Assembly (NCBI GenBank): GCA_037952775.1
Contig: JBANAY010000001.1
Coordinates: forward strand, 434,001-498,000
DNA: 64,000 nucleotides
Reading direction: 5' to 3'
From: Clonostachys chloroleuca
Taxonomy: Eukaryota > Ascomycota > Sordariomycetes > Hypocreales > Bionectriaceae
A program made the position numbers and the translations under genes. Positions 1 to 9,987 of the stretch are shown piece by piece. The notes under the pieces are model-generated. The model made no database searches. It saw only the letters and a list, made by a program, of their open reading frames with translations, and was not told where the DNA came from. Position 1 is the first letter of the stretch. Every line of letters begins with the position of its first letter.

Positions 1-53
1 TATCAAGCGCAGGTTTTGCTACAGAATCAACCCAATTTTAATTCGTCGGCTAA

Positions 54-574
54 TTACAGTACTGCGGTGCACTCAATTTCGATATCAGTGTTGAGAGGAA
101 GCGTCTTAACAGCAACGCATCTAGAGGAGGTCAATGTTCTAAAATTCTGATCGAGCAAAGAATATAAAACAACTTACGTTCGACAAGGCTTGATGTCACC
201 CCAATAGGTGGAGTAGACCTCATTCATTTTCGCAAAGTCATCCATGTTCGATAAGAAGACGTTGACCTTGACCACTTTGTCGAGGCTTGTCCCCGCTGCC
301 TCGAGGATAGCACTCAGGTTTTTGATGCATTGATGCTGAGAAGGAAAGAAATGTCAGTGCTGCTGGTTGATGCTGCTGGGTTTTGCTTCATATGAAGGAA
401 TCTGATGCTTACAGTGTGAGCTTGAATGTCACCATTGATGATCTTCCCCGTCTCTGCATCCATGGGAACAGCTCCGGAGCAGAAGATTAATCCATTGGCG
501 ATAATGGCCTGGCTGTAGATACCGGGAAGCGGTGGAGGAGCCTTGGTGGTGAGGACAGGGGTCTTGGTGTGCAT
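54..574 (-). CDS. RidA/YjgF/UK114-family protein (reactive imine deaminase)
   Basis: The RidA family hydrolyses reactive enamine/imine intermediates released by PLP enzymes such as threonine dehydratase, in cytosol or mitochondria. Three exons (574-413, 335-178, 120-54) splice in frame to 128 aa, the usual family length. Visible are the N-terminal PGIYSQAI, the CSGAVPMD strand, [12 protein letters not shown] and the C-terminal [13 protein letters not shown] followed by [10 protein letters not shown]. The Arg in CRTC (about residue 106) matches the conserved active-site Arg of the family. Introns begin GTAAGC and GTAAGT and are 77 and 57 bp. There is no clear targeting peptide, so a cytosolic form is more likely; this is inference. 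It looks like an ordinary housekeeping gene and is intact. Confidence 0.9.
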
Positions 575-1131
575 CTTAGTGAATGGTCAAATTTTAGACA
601 ATGGAGAAACCTGGAGATTATTGAACGCAAACAATTCTCTTCTAAAACGACCTTGACGGGGAGAAGGAACAGCTATGGGATTCAATGGCAGGATCAGTGA
701 TAGTTATTCAGCTGTACTGATGGGTCTGTTCGGATGGGTCGCTCCTCCGTAGAGCCCACTTACGTGGGTTATTACGCGGGCAAGATGGGAGAAGCCCAAC
801 ATACTTATCACGCGAGTATGGGGACTGTTGTGTGGCCTGGTGATTACCTGTGACATATGGGACTATTGTACATTAATACTGGCATGAACACGTCTCCAAG
901 GGAGCCGTGTATGTAAAGTTGCATCTTTTCACAATAATTTGGGCACGGTAGTACTATTAAAAAAATTAGTTTCATAGGCACCTTGAGACCACTCTTTTGA
1001 GGAAGGCTTGATCTAATGTGTTGGTTAGTTGATAAAAGTACCTTTAGTAAGAGAGTCATGTCATAGATACTTGTGTTGTTGCTGTAAATGAGACAAGTGT
1101 GCTGCAAATAGACTGTTCGTGAAACAGCAAG
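575..1131. other. intergenic, 557 bp
   Basis: This lies between the RidA 5' end and the HET gene 3' end. It should hold the RidA promoter and the HET terminator. I see no convincing ORF or RNA gene; the 87-codon minus-strand ORF at 844-1107 shows no domain features. Confidence 0.4.
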
Positions 1132-4100
1132 TTATTTGATCCTCAAGAATCCTAAACTCCTACCACTTAAAGGCTCAAAATGGTCTGGGAATTCTACCGT
1201 GTCCAGTTGGCCGCCCTTTGCGTCGATGCCACGCACCATGGCCGAGCCTACTATTTCCCTTCGCATCCTTAATGTCGGCATGTCTCTGCGTCGCATCTTG
1301 GGATTCCCCAACTTCTTTGAAGGCTCAAGCCTTGCAACCATGGGAAAAGCCATGTCCTGCAGCATGAGCAGGTCGTCGCCGTCGCAGACTCCTCGAACGC
1401 CAGGCGCAGTAAGTCCCATTAGGCCCATCTCGGTGATGAAGAACTCTCGACCAGTGAGAAAGTCGCATAGATCTTGGAAAACAAGATGCACTTGAGTCGA
1501 TTTGCGCTTCTCGGTACGACGCCACGTGGAGAGTTCGCCAGTCGGTCCGCCACGGAAGAGTGAAGGTCGGGATCTTTTCGACGATAAGGTGCTGTTGTAG
1601 GTCCCATTCTTGCTGTGAGTGGCTTTTTCTGATTCTTCAACCAGAGGAACCGCGGGATCGGTTGGATAATCACGTTGTGCTTCGTCTGGAGAACCCGGAT
1701 GTTCCAGGTCGCAATCTGCGCGTTGCGGTTCTGCATGGAGTTCATCGTCAGCAGAAGCGTTTGAATCGTCCGCAAAATCGCTTGAATTGTCGCCATAAAT
1801 GCTGCTAGCCCTATGCCTAGGTTCGCTCATCATTGTGCTCTTGTTTAGTATTTTGAACGAGTAGGCGCCCTCAACTGGCCTCGTTCCCAATGGCTGACCG
1901 GCCTCGTCGAAATACATCTTGTCTAAAAGAGGATCGCCATCTTCCGCATTAGATTGGCAGAGGATAAGGGCACTATCAGGGCGGTCACTATAGGCCTCGT
2001 CATCAGAAAGTGTTGATAGGAACAAATGATCCACGATAATGCCCTCACGTCCACCGTCATTACTCCCATCGTCGTTATGAAGGCCGTGATCAGCATTGAG
2101 TTGATCACCAGATGCCATGATGCGTGTCAGAATGCGAGCATAGTTGTCACCTACATAGTCATAGGTGACTTCACTCTGTCCCCCTACTAGTTCCATCGCA
2201 GCATCGTGCACGACTTGGGCGAAGTTCATGACAATCATCCGTCGCATGATACGCTCCTCGACGTCCTTAATACCTTTGTTGATCAATGCAAGCAGTGATC
2301 TATAGACTATTGGTCTCTGCAAGACGGCTTTGAGGAATGGAGGATTGCAAATGTTGTCCACCTCCTCATTGACAAACTTTGGTCGATTCATTCTCAGAGG
2401 CTGCCAAGGCGCCATAGGTATCAAGTTATGGAGGACCTGGGCACGTAAGCCCTCGAAATCAAAAGTACAGATCCCAATAAAGTCTGTTCTTTTATCGTCC
2501 TCATACATAAACTCAAGCATGAGATCACCAAGCCGGTCACGGATGCCGGAAGCTCGCTCCAAGAACTCGTCCCGTTCTTCGCGTGAGGCCGACGGCCCGT
2601 ATCTTTTTCCTTCCCTGTCAAAGATACGTCGTAGGCAAGGAGTTGCTAGCTCAATGCCCCTGTCAAAAACTTCGATTATACCCTCGAGATCCATGAATGC
2701 CTCAAGAGTTTGCACAATGGAGCGGCCATCGGACGAACCAGATCTGTCTGTTGCCCACGCGACGCTAGGAAAGGGATGAAAGCCCCTGAGGGATGGCTTT
2801 GTATCCTTGGGTTTGTCCCAGTCGTGGAGATTAGAGGAAGGTTTCCCATTCATTACTTGGTAAGGAGTCCATCCGTGCGCTCTCTCGATGTACCAGAGCT
2901 GCTGCAACAATTTGAAGGGATCATTTTTCGGAAGGGGAAACACTTGGAAGATTTCATCCAAGACCCACCCAGTGCAGAACAGGACTCGATCAACGATGAA
3001 TGGGTTGTTTCTAATCGGTTTGGCTCCGTGGTCAGGGACTCTATCTGCTGCCTTGGGCTCCACACGCCGAGTAAAGTCTGGAACCCACGAAGGGATGCTG
3101 GTAAACGCTTGCGATCCCCTTGGATATTTATCCTTGAGACGGTGAGGGTAATGCCAGAACAGGTCTGACCAGTACTCCATCATGATGAGGTAGGTTGCCA
3201 GCTTTGTGTAGAGGTCCGGGACTGAAACAGTGTAATCGGGTATGAACATGTCTCGAAAGGCGTGGTCTGCCAATTCTCGCACGCCATAGACGATGTCGTG
3301 GGGATCGCTGCAGCTGGAATTGAGAGACTTGTACACATCCTGGGCGCCATTCCACGGCCGACAAAGGGTGCGTCCGTTCAAGACATTCTTTACCATCCAG
3401 ACGCGAGCCCCCCATATGTTCCACTCGTGGCCGTCGGTGCTTCTTGGAGCGAGACTAAGGCCCCTGAGACGGCGGCGAAGAACTTCGAAAAAGGCTTCCT
3501 TATCACCTCTATTTCCGCTCGCCACTGACAAATCATCACGTCCTAAGTCATCGGTGGGTTCCCGACTTTCGCTCGTGGCAGAATGCTCGTCGTCTTTCGA
3601 GCCATCTTCACTAACGTCGTCGGCCTGCTGCCCAACATTTACTCCGAAAGCGGTGCAGCCAATGACAGGTTCCGGATGTGTCTTGCGATCGTGGATCCAG
3701 TCATACATGTAGTCAACGTTTAACGTTAGCTGGCGGTTTGAGACTGCATCGCGACCGCAATACATCAATGGGTCTGATCTGCTCAACATGAACTCTTGAA
3801 GAATCCATACCCTGGTCCACCACGACATACTGCAAACTTGCACGAAGCCATCCACAACATCCTGCTCGTCTAACGCAGCCTCGGCACAAGCCTCAATTGG
3901 ACGTTGGTTCCGCGAGGGCCACGCATGATTCTTTTGGCATTTTTCGCAGTGAGAGAGTTGGCAGATGGGCAGTGACAGAAAGTTGAAAAACGCTCGAGTC
4001 TTTGTAGTTGATGGCCCGAGGAACACGACTGTTCGCTCGGACTTGGAGTAGATGTGAGCTATGAGCACGATTTGTTCCCTGCGCTCGTTGAGGTCACCCT

Positions 4101-4880
4101 GGTTAATGCAGACTGAGTCAACCCACAGCATTCTTGCACGATCTGGCTGGCGAAGTGAGATCAACGCATTGTACAAGTTTGGAGTGACTGGCAGCTTGAA
4201 AGAGTTGACGTGAATAGAGCGCATCTCCCGCAGGCTCGCCACCTTACCCCAGGCGTAGGAGAGCGCCTCATATTTGTGACCCAAGGAATGGAGGTTGGCA
4301 TTGAAAAGCCGCGTCTTGATCATGGGGTCTTCTGGTGGGCCGGGGAGGACTTCCAGGAGTCTGATGGTTGTGGTGGGGTCCTCGAGCCTGAGCTCCTGAT
4401 ATAAAGGGCGATATTGAGTGAGGGAGGTTTGTAAGAGTCGCCGTTGCCTGGGCCATCTCTCATGTTTCTTTGGCAGGGCAATATCCATGGCGACGTTGTA
4501 TGAATCTATGAGGTATCTCTGTTTTTCGTCGTACGAGGCATCCTCTGCAGGTTCTTCGGGAAAGGATACGGCGGGTATATCTTGTCCACTCGAGATTAGC
4601 AATTTTACCGAGGTTTCAGAACATCAAGTTGATACATACTGACTGCACCTATGAGCTCCGGTTCAAGGCTCATGAATACTTGGAGCCTATGCCTGATGAA
4701 GTCTTCCATCTGAAAGACGTGGCGCTCCTGAAAAGAATCCTTCAGCCCTGGCGTCCACTCATCCCACTTTGTCCAATACTCGACACACGGGTCCGCCAAT
4801 CGGGGATGCCCCTGACATTGCGAGTCCTTTACCGTCGAGGTCGGACAGGCGCCCACCTCGTCCTGTGAGCCACAGTCCAT
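1132..4880 (-). CDS. HET-domain (heterokaryon incompatibility) protein, large
   Basis: The protein carries an N-terminal HET domain (PF06985), found in fungal allorecognition and cell-death proteins. The three typical blocks are visible: KYEALSYAWG, then LWVDSVCINQGDLNERREQI, then IYSKSERTVVFLG, followed downstream by WWTRVWILQEF and the CGRDAV region. The main exon (4544-1132) is open without an ATG at its start. An upstream exon (4880-4640) joins through a GTATGT...CTGCAG intron (4639-4545) in the correct phase, giving about 1217 aa with the HET domain near residues 170-330. The C-terminal half is long, acidic and Ser-rich and I recognise no domain there. HET proteins may be fused to STAND or NACHT modules, but I see no P-loop. 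A 19-bp tandem repeat sits just upstream of the start. The start at 4880 is the first ATG in the exon-1 frame. Partner and specificity are unknown. Confidence 0.85.
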
Positions 4881-4913
4881 CAGCTGCAACAAAAGTGTTT
4901 CCTGATATGACTT

Positions 4914-4970
4914 AGGAAACAATAACAGACTCGGGAAACAATAACAGATTCAGGAAACAATAAAAATGGT
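4914..4970. repeat. three tandem copies of a 19-bp unit
   Basis: Copies lie at 4914-4932, 4933-4951 and 4952-4970. All contain GGAAACAATAA. The first two differ at only two positions and the third diverges at its 3' half. The array lies about 34 bp upstream of the chosen HET start codon, so probably in its 5' UTR or promoter. A short inverted repeat (GTTTCCT/AGGAAAC, about 4898-4920) overlaps its edge. Confidence 0.8.
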
Positions 4971-5198
4971 TACACCCAAATTGGCGGAGACAATGCTTAA
5001 GTAGGAGGTAAGGTAGTATCAAGTTCAACCCTTGCTTGCCGCCTAACTTGCTCCGCCACCTTGAAAATGCCCAATTGGCAGCCTCTAAGACCGGCTTCCG
5101 TCTCAAGTCGGCCAGATTTCATATTCTTACACATTCCCGACAAACACTCTACGATTCACATTTGGAGCTGGAAAAATGAAGCTTGCTGATATTGTTTA

Positions 5199-5215
5199 AA
5201 AAAAAAAAAAAAAAA
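5199..5215. repeat. poly-A run
   Basis: An A-run of roughly 17 bases lies between the HET promoter side and the small gene at 5247-5664. It is simple sequence with no function seen. Confidence 0.6.
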
Positions 5216-5246
5216 GACAAACGAAAAACGAAAAACGACGGCGCCG

Positions 5247-5664
5247 CTATGTCCTAAAGATGGACATAGCCACAAGGGCTATCAACACCGCAAAAAACAT
5301 GACGATCCCCCAGGCGCCGAGATAAAGGGCTACCAGCCCCGGCCTCCCCCCCCCCCACCCCCGGCCCCCTCACGACCACGCCCAGCCCAAGCTCCCTGCC
5401 GACCACCCCCAACTCGGGGTCGGCCTCCCGAGTCCCGTTCGTCGAGGCAGGCGACTGACTGCCAGTCTTGGTTAACAAACGACAGCAAACATACATTCTT
5501 CCCTTGTCAAGTACTTACGAAGTTGGCGGGACTCGGGAGGTCGACCCTTCGTCGGGGCGGTTCGACGGCAGAGGGGCCAGCGAGGGCAGGGCGGGCGAGG
5601 CAGGGGCTGAGGTGGAAGTGGGAGCAGCCGGGGCTGGTAGCCCGTACTCAAAGCGGAAGATCAT
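5247..5664 (-). CDS. small Pro/Ala-rich protein with possible C-terminal membrane tail; frame uncertain
   Basis: I do not recognise a family. Exon 1 (5664-5519) starts with ATG and encodes about 48 residues beginning MIFRFEYGLPAPAAPTS, very rich in Pro, Ala and Ser. A consistent intron (GTAAGT to GGCAG, 5518-5459, 60 bp) joins it to exon 2. In the spliced frame exon 2 ends at 5254 with a Gly-rich stretch and no membrane segment (about 116 aa). In the frame one base away, the end of exon 2 reads as a clean hydrophobic helix, IVMFFAVLIALVAMSIFRT, with a stop at 5247. The two frames meet at an 11-C run (5346-5356, plus strand), so a homopolymer length change could decide the C-terminus. Exon 1 and exon 2 are also inverted copies of each other. 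The tail-anchored reading is inference. Confidence 0.4.
5325..5646. repeat. imperfect inverted duplication, two arms of about 120 bp around an intron
   Basis: The left arm (about 5325-5445) and right arm (about 5526-5646) are inverted relative to each other. The arm ends match best: about 21 of 22 bases around CGGGACTCGGGAGG.CGACCC, and an 18-base match around CCGGGGCTGGTAGCCC. The GC-rich middles are diverged but similar in length (about 72 and 78 bp). The two translated arms also resemble each other (GTRE.DP... and AGAGSP..S.R). The spacer is the intron of the small gene. Confidence 0.65.
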
Positions 5665-6775
5665 GTGTCTGTCAATCCAAAGCTAGCCGATCCCTTTTGG
5701 TTGAAAATGAAACCGGGCAGAGAAGTTTGGACATACTCAGACATCGCTTATGTTTGTCTGAGGAGAGAGAAGAAGAAAAACATTCGAGCACGCGTCCGGC
5801 TTAAGAAAGGTAGGTAGACAGCATATTTCCTTTGGGGCAATGTACCTGCCAATGGAAGTTTCAGTGAAAAAGTAAGCACATTCGAGAGGAAGGACCTCAT
5901 CTACTTACTTACCTTCGGAAGGTAGTCGCAGGTACTACCTACTACTGGGTGCTCATGCAGATTCGTGATATTGGAATGGACATTCAAACATTAAGCTACT
6001 TAATTTCGAGTATACGGCAGTTGTTGTCAGATTATTCAGTGCGATGATATATAGTTAAGAGATATATAATACAATGTTGGTGTGTATTGTCAGTTATTTC
6101 ACTGCAGAGCGTTGGTATTATGTATTCAGCCATCTATCCACACTTTCAACTCACTTTGCACCTACCATTCCCGAAACCTCGTCGATAACTTTAGGTACAC
6201 TCCTTCCAGTAACCTCGTTCTCCCTCAAACAAAAATACTCCATGACCTTATTTTTGGAAAGATTAACCACTGCGGAAAGGAAACAACAAGGTGGTGACGA
6301 CATCACTTCGATGACTCACATCTAAGAAAGAAGGAACCACACCTAAGGTAAAGTGAGGCATCGCAATGATGATGACGTTTTTTTTGGAACCTCAAGTACA
6401 GCCGGACGCAAGTCTCCATATGGACGGCCAAGAAGGCTGAACTTCTACGTGTTGCCCATGTTGTGATGCTAGGTATTGCATCAATTCGTCGATTTCTTCG
6501 CCACAGAACTCCCCTGCTTTCCAGCAGCTACCTACGCAATACATACATGTAACTTACTTGCATACCTCTTTCAAATACTGCTCCTCCCGATGTTGACATG
6601 CATGATCTTCACGAAGGGTTTGGTAATCACGATTTTCTTGCTTAGTTGTTAATGGAGAGATAAATGCTATTTACTACTGTCAAACTAATATGAATAGTGC
6701 TTTCCCCGCAAGAAGTTCTCCTCCTCCAAGTCATAGTCTTAGGGTGGTCGATAATTCAATAGAACCACCTAAAAG
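5665..6775. other. intergenic, about 1.1 kb
   Basis: AT-rich sequence with poorly coding short ORFs (6074-6325 and 6082-6297 overlap in different frames). I see no domain, tRNA or repeat family. It probably contains the promoter of the small gene to the left and the terminator of the gene to the right. Confidence 0.35.
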
Positions 6776-7413
6776 CTAGAGGCGAGACTCATCAGTTCGC
6801 GGCCACGGCCACCAGCCAGCCAATGGCATCTCATCGTAGATGGCGTTAAAATTGAGATGCGGTGATTTTCGGAAGAATACGTAGGCCAGGCGATTATTCT
6901 CGTTTGTTGCCCACGTCGCGTACGCCTTCTCATGGAGGAGCTTGTCCACTCTGACGCAGGATAAACTTTGCAGGTCCCTGGCGTAGATCCAAACAACTAC
7001 CTCCCACTGAGGGTCCTCAGCCCGGTCAACCAGCTTGTATCTACGACCGCAGCACCAGCCGCTCTTTGCTGCTGGATTTGGTCGAGATCGCTCGTTTTGA
7101 TGATGAGCTGGCCTCCGGCCCTGTCGATGTTGTCTTCGGACCAAGACCACCCTTGCCGCATCGACTCAGGCAAGCTCTTGACGCTGACATCCACGTTCGC
7201 TTCCCACCATGATTCTTTGACATTGACAGGATTGGATACGATTGCAAAGTTTATTTTGCCGCCCCCCAACTTGCCAGGGAGGAATTGGCCAAGCTCCACC
7301 GCGATTGATGAGCCTTCTTGGCGGGCTCTGTGGCTCTCCAGACATCCAAAGTCCCAATGCACCTGAAGTGGAGGTGGTGATATGTATGACGGAGGCTGAT
7401 CTTTTCCTGTCAT
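6776..7413 (-). pseudogene. unknown conserved-looking protein split by a -1 frame break
   Basis: I do not recognise the family. The ATG at 7413 opens a frame that reads well (many aromatic and charged residues, for example KINFAIVSNPVNVKESWWEAN) to about position 7090. The continuation then lies in the frame ending at 6776 (YKLVDRAEDPQWEVVVWIYA ... ENNRLAYVFFRKSP). The switch falls around GATACAAGCTGG near 7090-7080. The only possible intron there would be about 38 bp with a weak GTAGAT donor, too short to be convincing. Joined, the product would be near 210 aa, with no signal peptide or membrane segment. Either a base was lost in the genome or in the assembly, so it is labelled pseudogene provisionally. 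Confidence 0.45.
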
Positions 7414-8715
7414 TTTTTTGTTGAGGTTCGGTAGACATGGTTGATTTCAAATGTCTAAGCATACTGCAATGCGAAGTCCCGCAGGCTAGGTTTCTTTTTG
7501 CGTTTGTTGGCGGGACGTAGGGTGCAGACTTGCAGAAAAGAATTTCTTTCTTAGGATGAGAGGGATAGAATATGATATATCTGTAATGTAGAATTTGTTT
7601 GGTAGATGTCGAGCTGAGCATTGATGGGCAAGAAGAAGGGTTTGTAAGAAGGAAGAGGATGGTCAGCATTTAATGTAAAAAAGTGATGCGTTTAAATCTT
7701 GCTTACAAAATATACTTTCCCACAAAAAGCTTTCTTCGGTCTTTACGTTGGTCTTGTGGGGCCTCCATGCGTATCATGTGTCACAGGTTCAGCCATCAAG
7801 GCGATGTGAATAGCGTCAAAGCTTGTTACTCAAAAGGTTCGGAAGCTACGACGCAGTTCTGTATTAACCTCATGGTGCTGACATGATGGCTGTCAAGCCC
7901 TGGTTTCTCTTTTTCTGGAGGATAAGGGGCACGCTTAGTTCTTAATTTCGAGAAGCGTTGGTAATTGTCCCTTATACTCACACAGATCCCAGAGTGAGGA
8001 TGATCTTACATCCCACCTGAGCTCTGCTTGCGAGCAATACAAGTGACGAAAACGCCGGAAAGGCCAGTCGGCGCTATAAAGCCCTGATATTTTAACCTTC
8101 GCCGCTTGAGCCACCAGCCGCTGCCATGAGGAATCTTTGTGAATCGCAAGTAAGGTACCCACCAGGGGAGATGTTACCTCCGTCTTCAGGTTTTGATTCC
8201 GTTACTATTCAAACTTCATTGTCATTTATAATAAGCTGAAAGGCCATTTTTGGCGCTGAAACATGAGGTGTTGACCATATTTTGGTGCTATTTACAGCAT
8301 CAATTTGTCGACTTCTTAGTATTTAAGTATTCCCCCTTCCTTTTTTAGCTTTCTAGCAGGTACTACGTAATCTACATGTCTTTTTCTCTTACTACTCCTG
8401 TCTAACAACAGAGAGTTCGGGTATAAAAGTAATAAACAACAATAGGAGATGCCAGACCGACATCTCAACACGATGAAGACTCCTGTCCAACTCAGAGGAA
8501 TTCTGAATCGGGCGTATAAATCCAATAATACCATGGCATAGCTTCGCGGCTTTGCAAGTCGGTATAAATGGTCGGAAAAGAGGAGACTTTAATAGCACGT
8601 AGGAAGTTAAACACTGTAAAAACCTTTCTTCAATATTCTCCTGATATTTTAGATCAAGCCCCTAGCCGTGGGGCACAATAATTTCTCACCAATACCGGCC
8701 ATATTTGCCATGTGA
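7414..8715. other. intergenic, 1.3 kb
   Basis: Only short unsupported ORFs are present, the longest on the minus strand at 7935-8162 (75 codons) with no recognisable features. The right end holds the terminator of the lectin gene. No RNA gene or mobile element was seen. Confidence 0.35.
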
Positions 8716-9987
8716 TCAGTCGTGATCACTGCTGCTTGTTTCTTCTACGTCCTTCCCACTGCGCCGTTTCCAACATTTTAACCCTATCACGGTAACAATC
8801 AGGGTCGGAATGCCAACTCCAAGACCCACCCCAATGCCAACCCCAAGATTTATCTTCTCCTCTCTTGAGAGTGGCTCAGCCTTAGGGAAATCGAAACTTG
8901 AAACCTCAATCTTGAAGGGAGCGCTATGCTCAGAGTTCTTGGCCAGGTAATTGATCTGGCCCCCATCTGCGGTGTAGAAATATTCGAGGTATCTCCCCGA
9001 GCCATTCACGCTGCGAGAAGCAGCAACGGGGCCATAAGGCTGGGCTCCGAGACCGGTCGAAAGGGTGTCGGTTGTGTTGATCCACGATCCGCCATCTAAC
9101 GTCCACTCACTGGTAAGCCGGTCTTTATTGATGTAAAATACTCGGACGATTGAGGGATTTGACCAGGCCGCAGCAGAGAAACCGGACTTTGGATCTTTGG
9201 TGAAATCCTTGATAGCGGGTAGATGGTCTGTATAATACCAGCAACATCAGTTTACATTCTTTTACCGACTTATAAATCATGATCATACCTGTAGACCACT
9301 TGTTGTTTGTTCCGTTAAATGTAAGAGAAGCAAGGGATTTCTTATCTTCAGAAATAAAGAACACATGAATATCAGTAGACCCGATAGGGACTGTAGCCGA
9401 GACTTGGGATCCCCGCGCAGCCTTTGGTCCAAGTCGAGTTATTTTGCTCTCTATTGCTTGTGTGACATAATCCTCGTCGTCGATATAGAATCGTCGAAGC
9501 TTGTGATCCGCTTCAGCGAGAGCGAGTCCAGAGGATGCCTTGTACTTCAGCTGATGAGTACTCCAATCGACATATTTGTCTCCTTTATGGCGGCACGCGA
9601 CGTCAATCATATTACCCTCTTTATCGAGGTGCGAGACGAAAAGCTGTTTGGCGGATGGTAAGTAAGTGCAGAGAAGGAGTAAAAAATATAACAGCTTACC
9701 TCACGTGCTCCAGTGTCCTTGCGGCGATAGAGAGCGGCGATAGGGGAATTATCTCGGGGCTTAACTGTCTGCTGAATCTCCTCCCGTTCCATGGGAGCAA
9801 TGTCTCGGCCCTGCATCATAATTTTGCCGTCTGGGCGTAGCCAGTACACATAACGCGCCCAGCCATCATTGATCTCGGCATCGTAGGCTGCGGCAATGCT
9901 AACAGAGGGGTCAGCGACAACAGCCGAGAGAAAGAGATGGAAGAAGAGAGTAGATAAAAAATATGGAGCCATTTTGTAGTTGTTCAT
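8716..9987 (-). CDS. secreted/membrane-anchored fucose-specific-lectin-like protein
   Basis: Three exons (9987-9700, 9643-9289, 9227-8716) splice in frame to 384 aa. The N-terminus has a signal peptide (MAPYFLSTLFFHLFLSAVVA; a second in-frame ATG is at 9972). The body has repeated blade-like units such as ARYVYWLRPDGKI, DIHVFFISEDKKSLASL, PSIVRVFYINKDRLTSEW and YLEYFYTADGGQINYL, as in the fungal fucose-specific lectin family (six-bladed propeller, PF07938). Near the C-terminus a Gly/Val-rich helix (about 341-365) is followed by KCWKRR and an acidic Ser tail, which predicts a type I membrane protein with the propeller outside. Soluble family members end before such a tail. Sugar specificity is inference; similarity was judged by eye only. 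Confidence 0.65.

Noticed and set aside
844..1107. 87-codon minus-strand ORF
   Set aside because: No features, lies in the HET terminator/RidA promoter gap, no second line of evidence.
7935..8162. 75-codon minus-strand ORF
   Set aside because: Isolated, no domain and no promoter-like signals.
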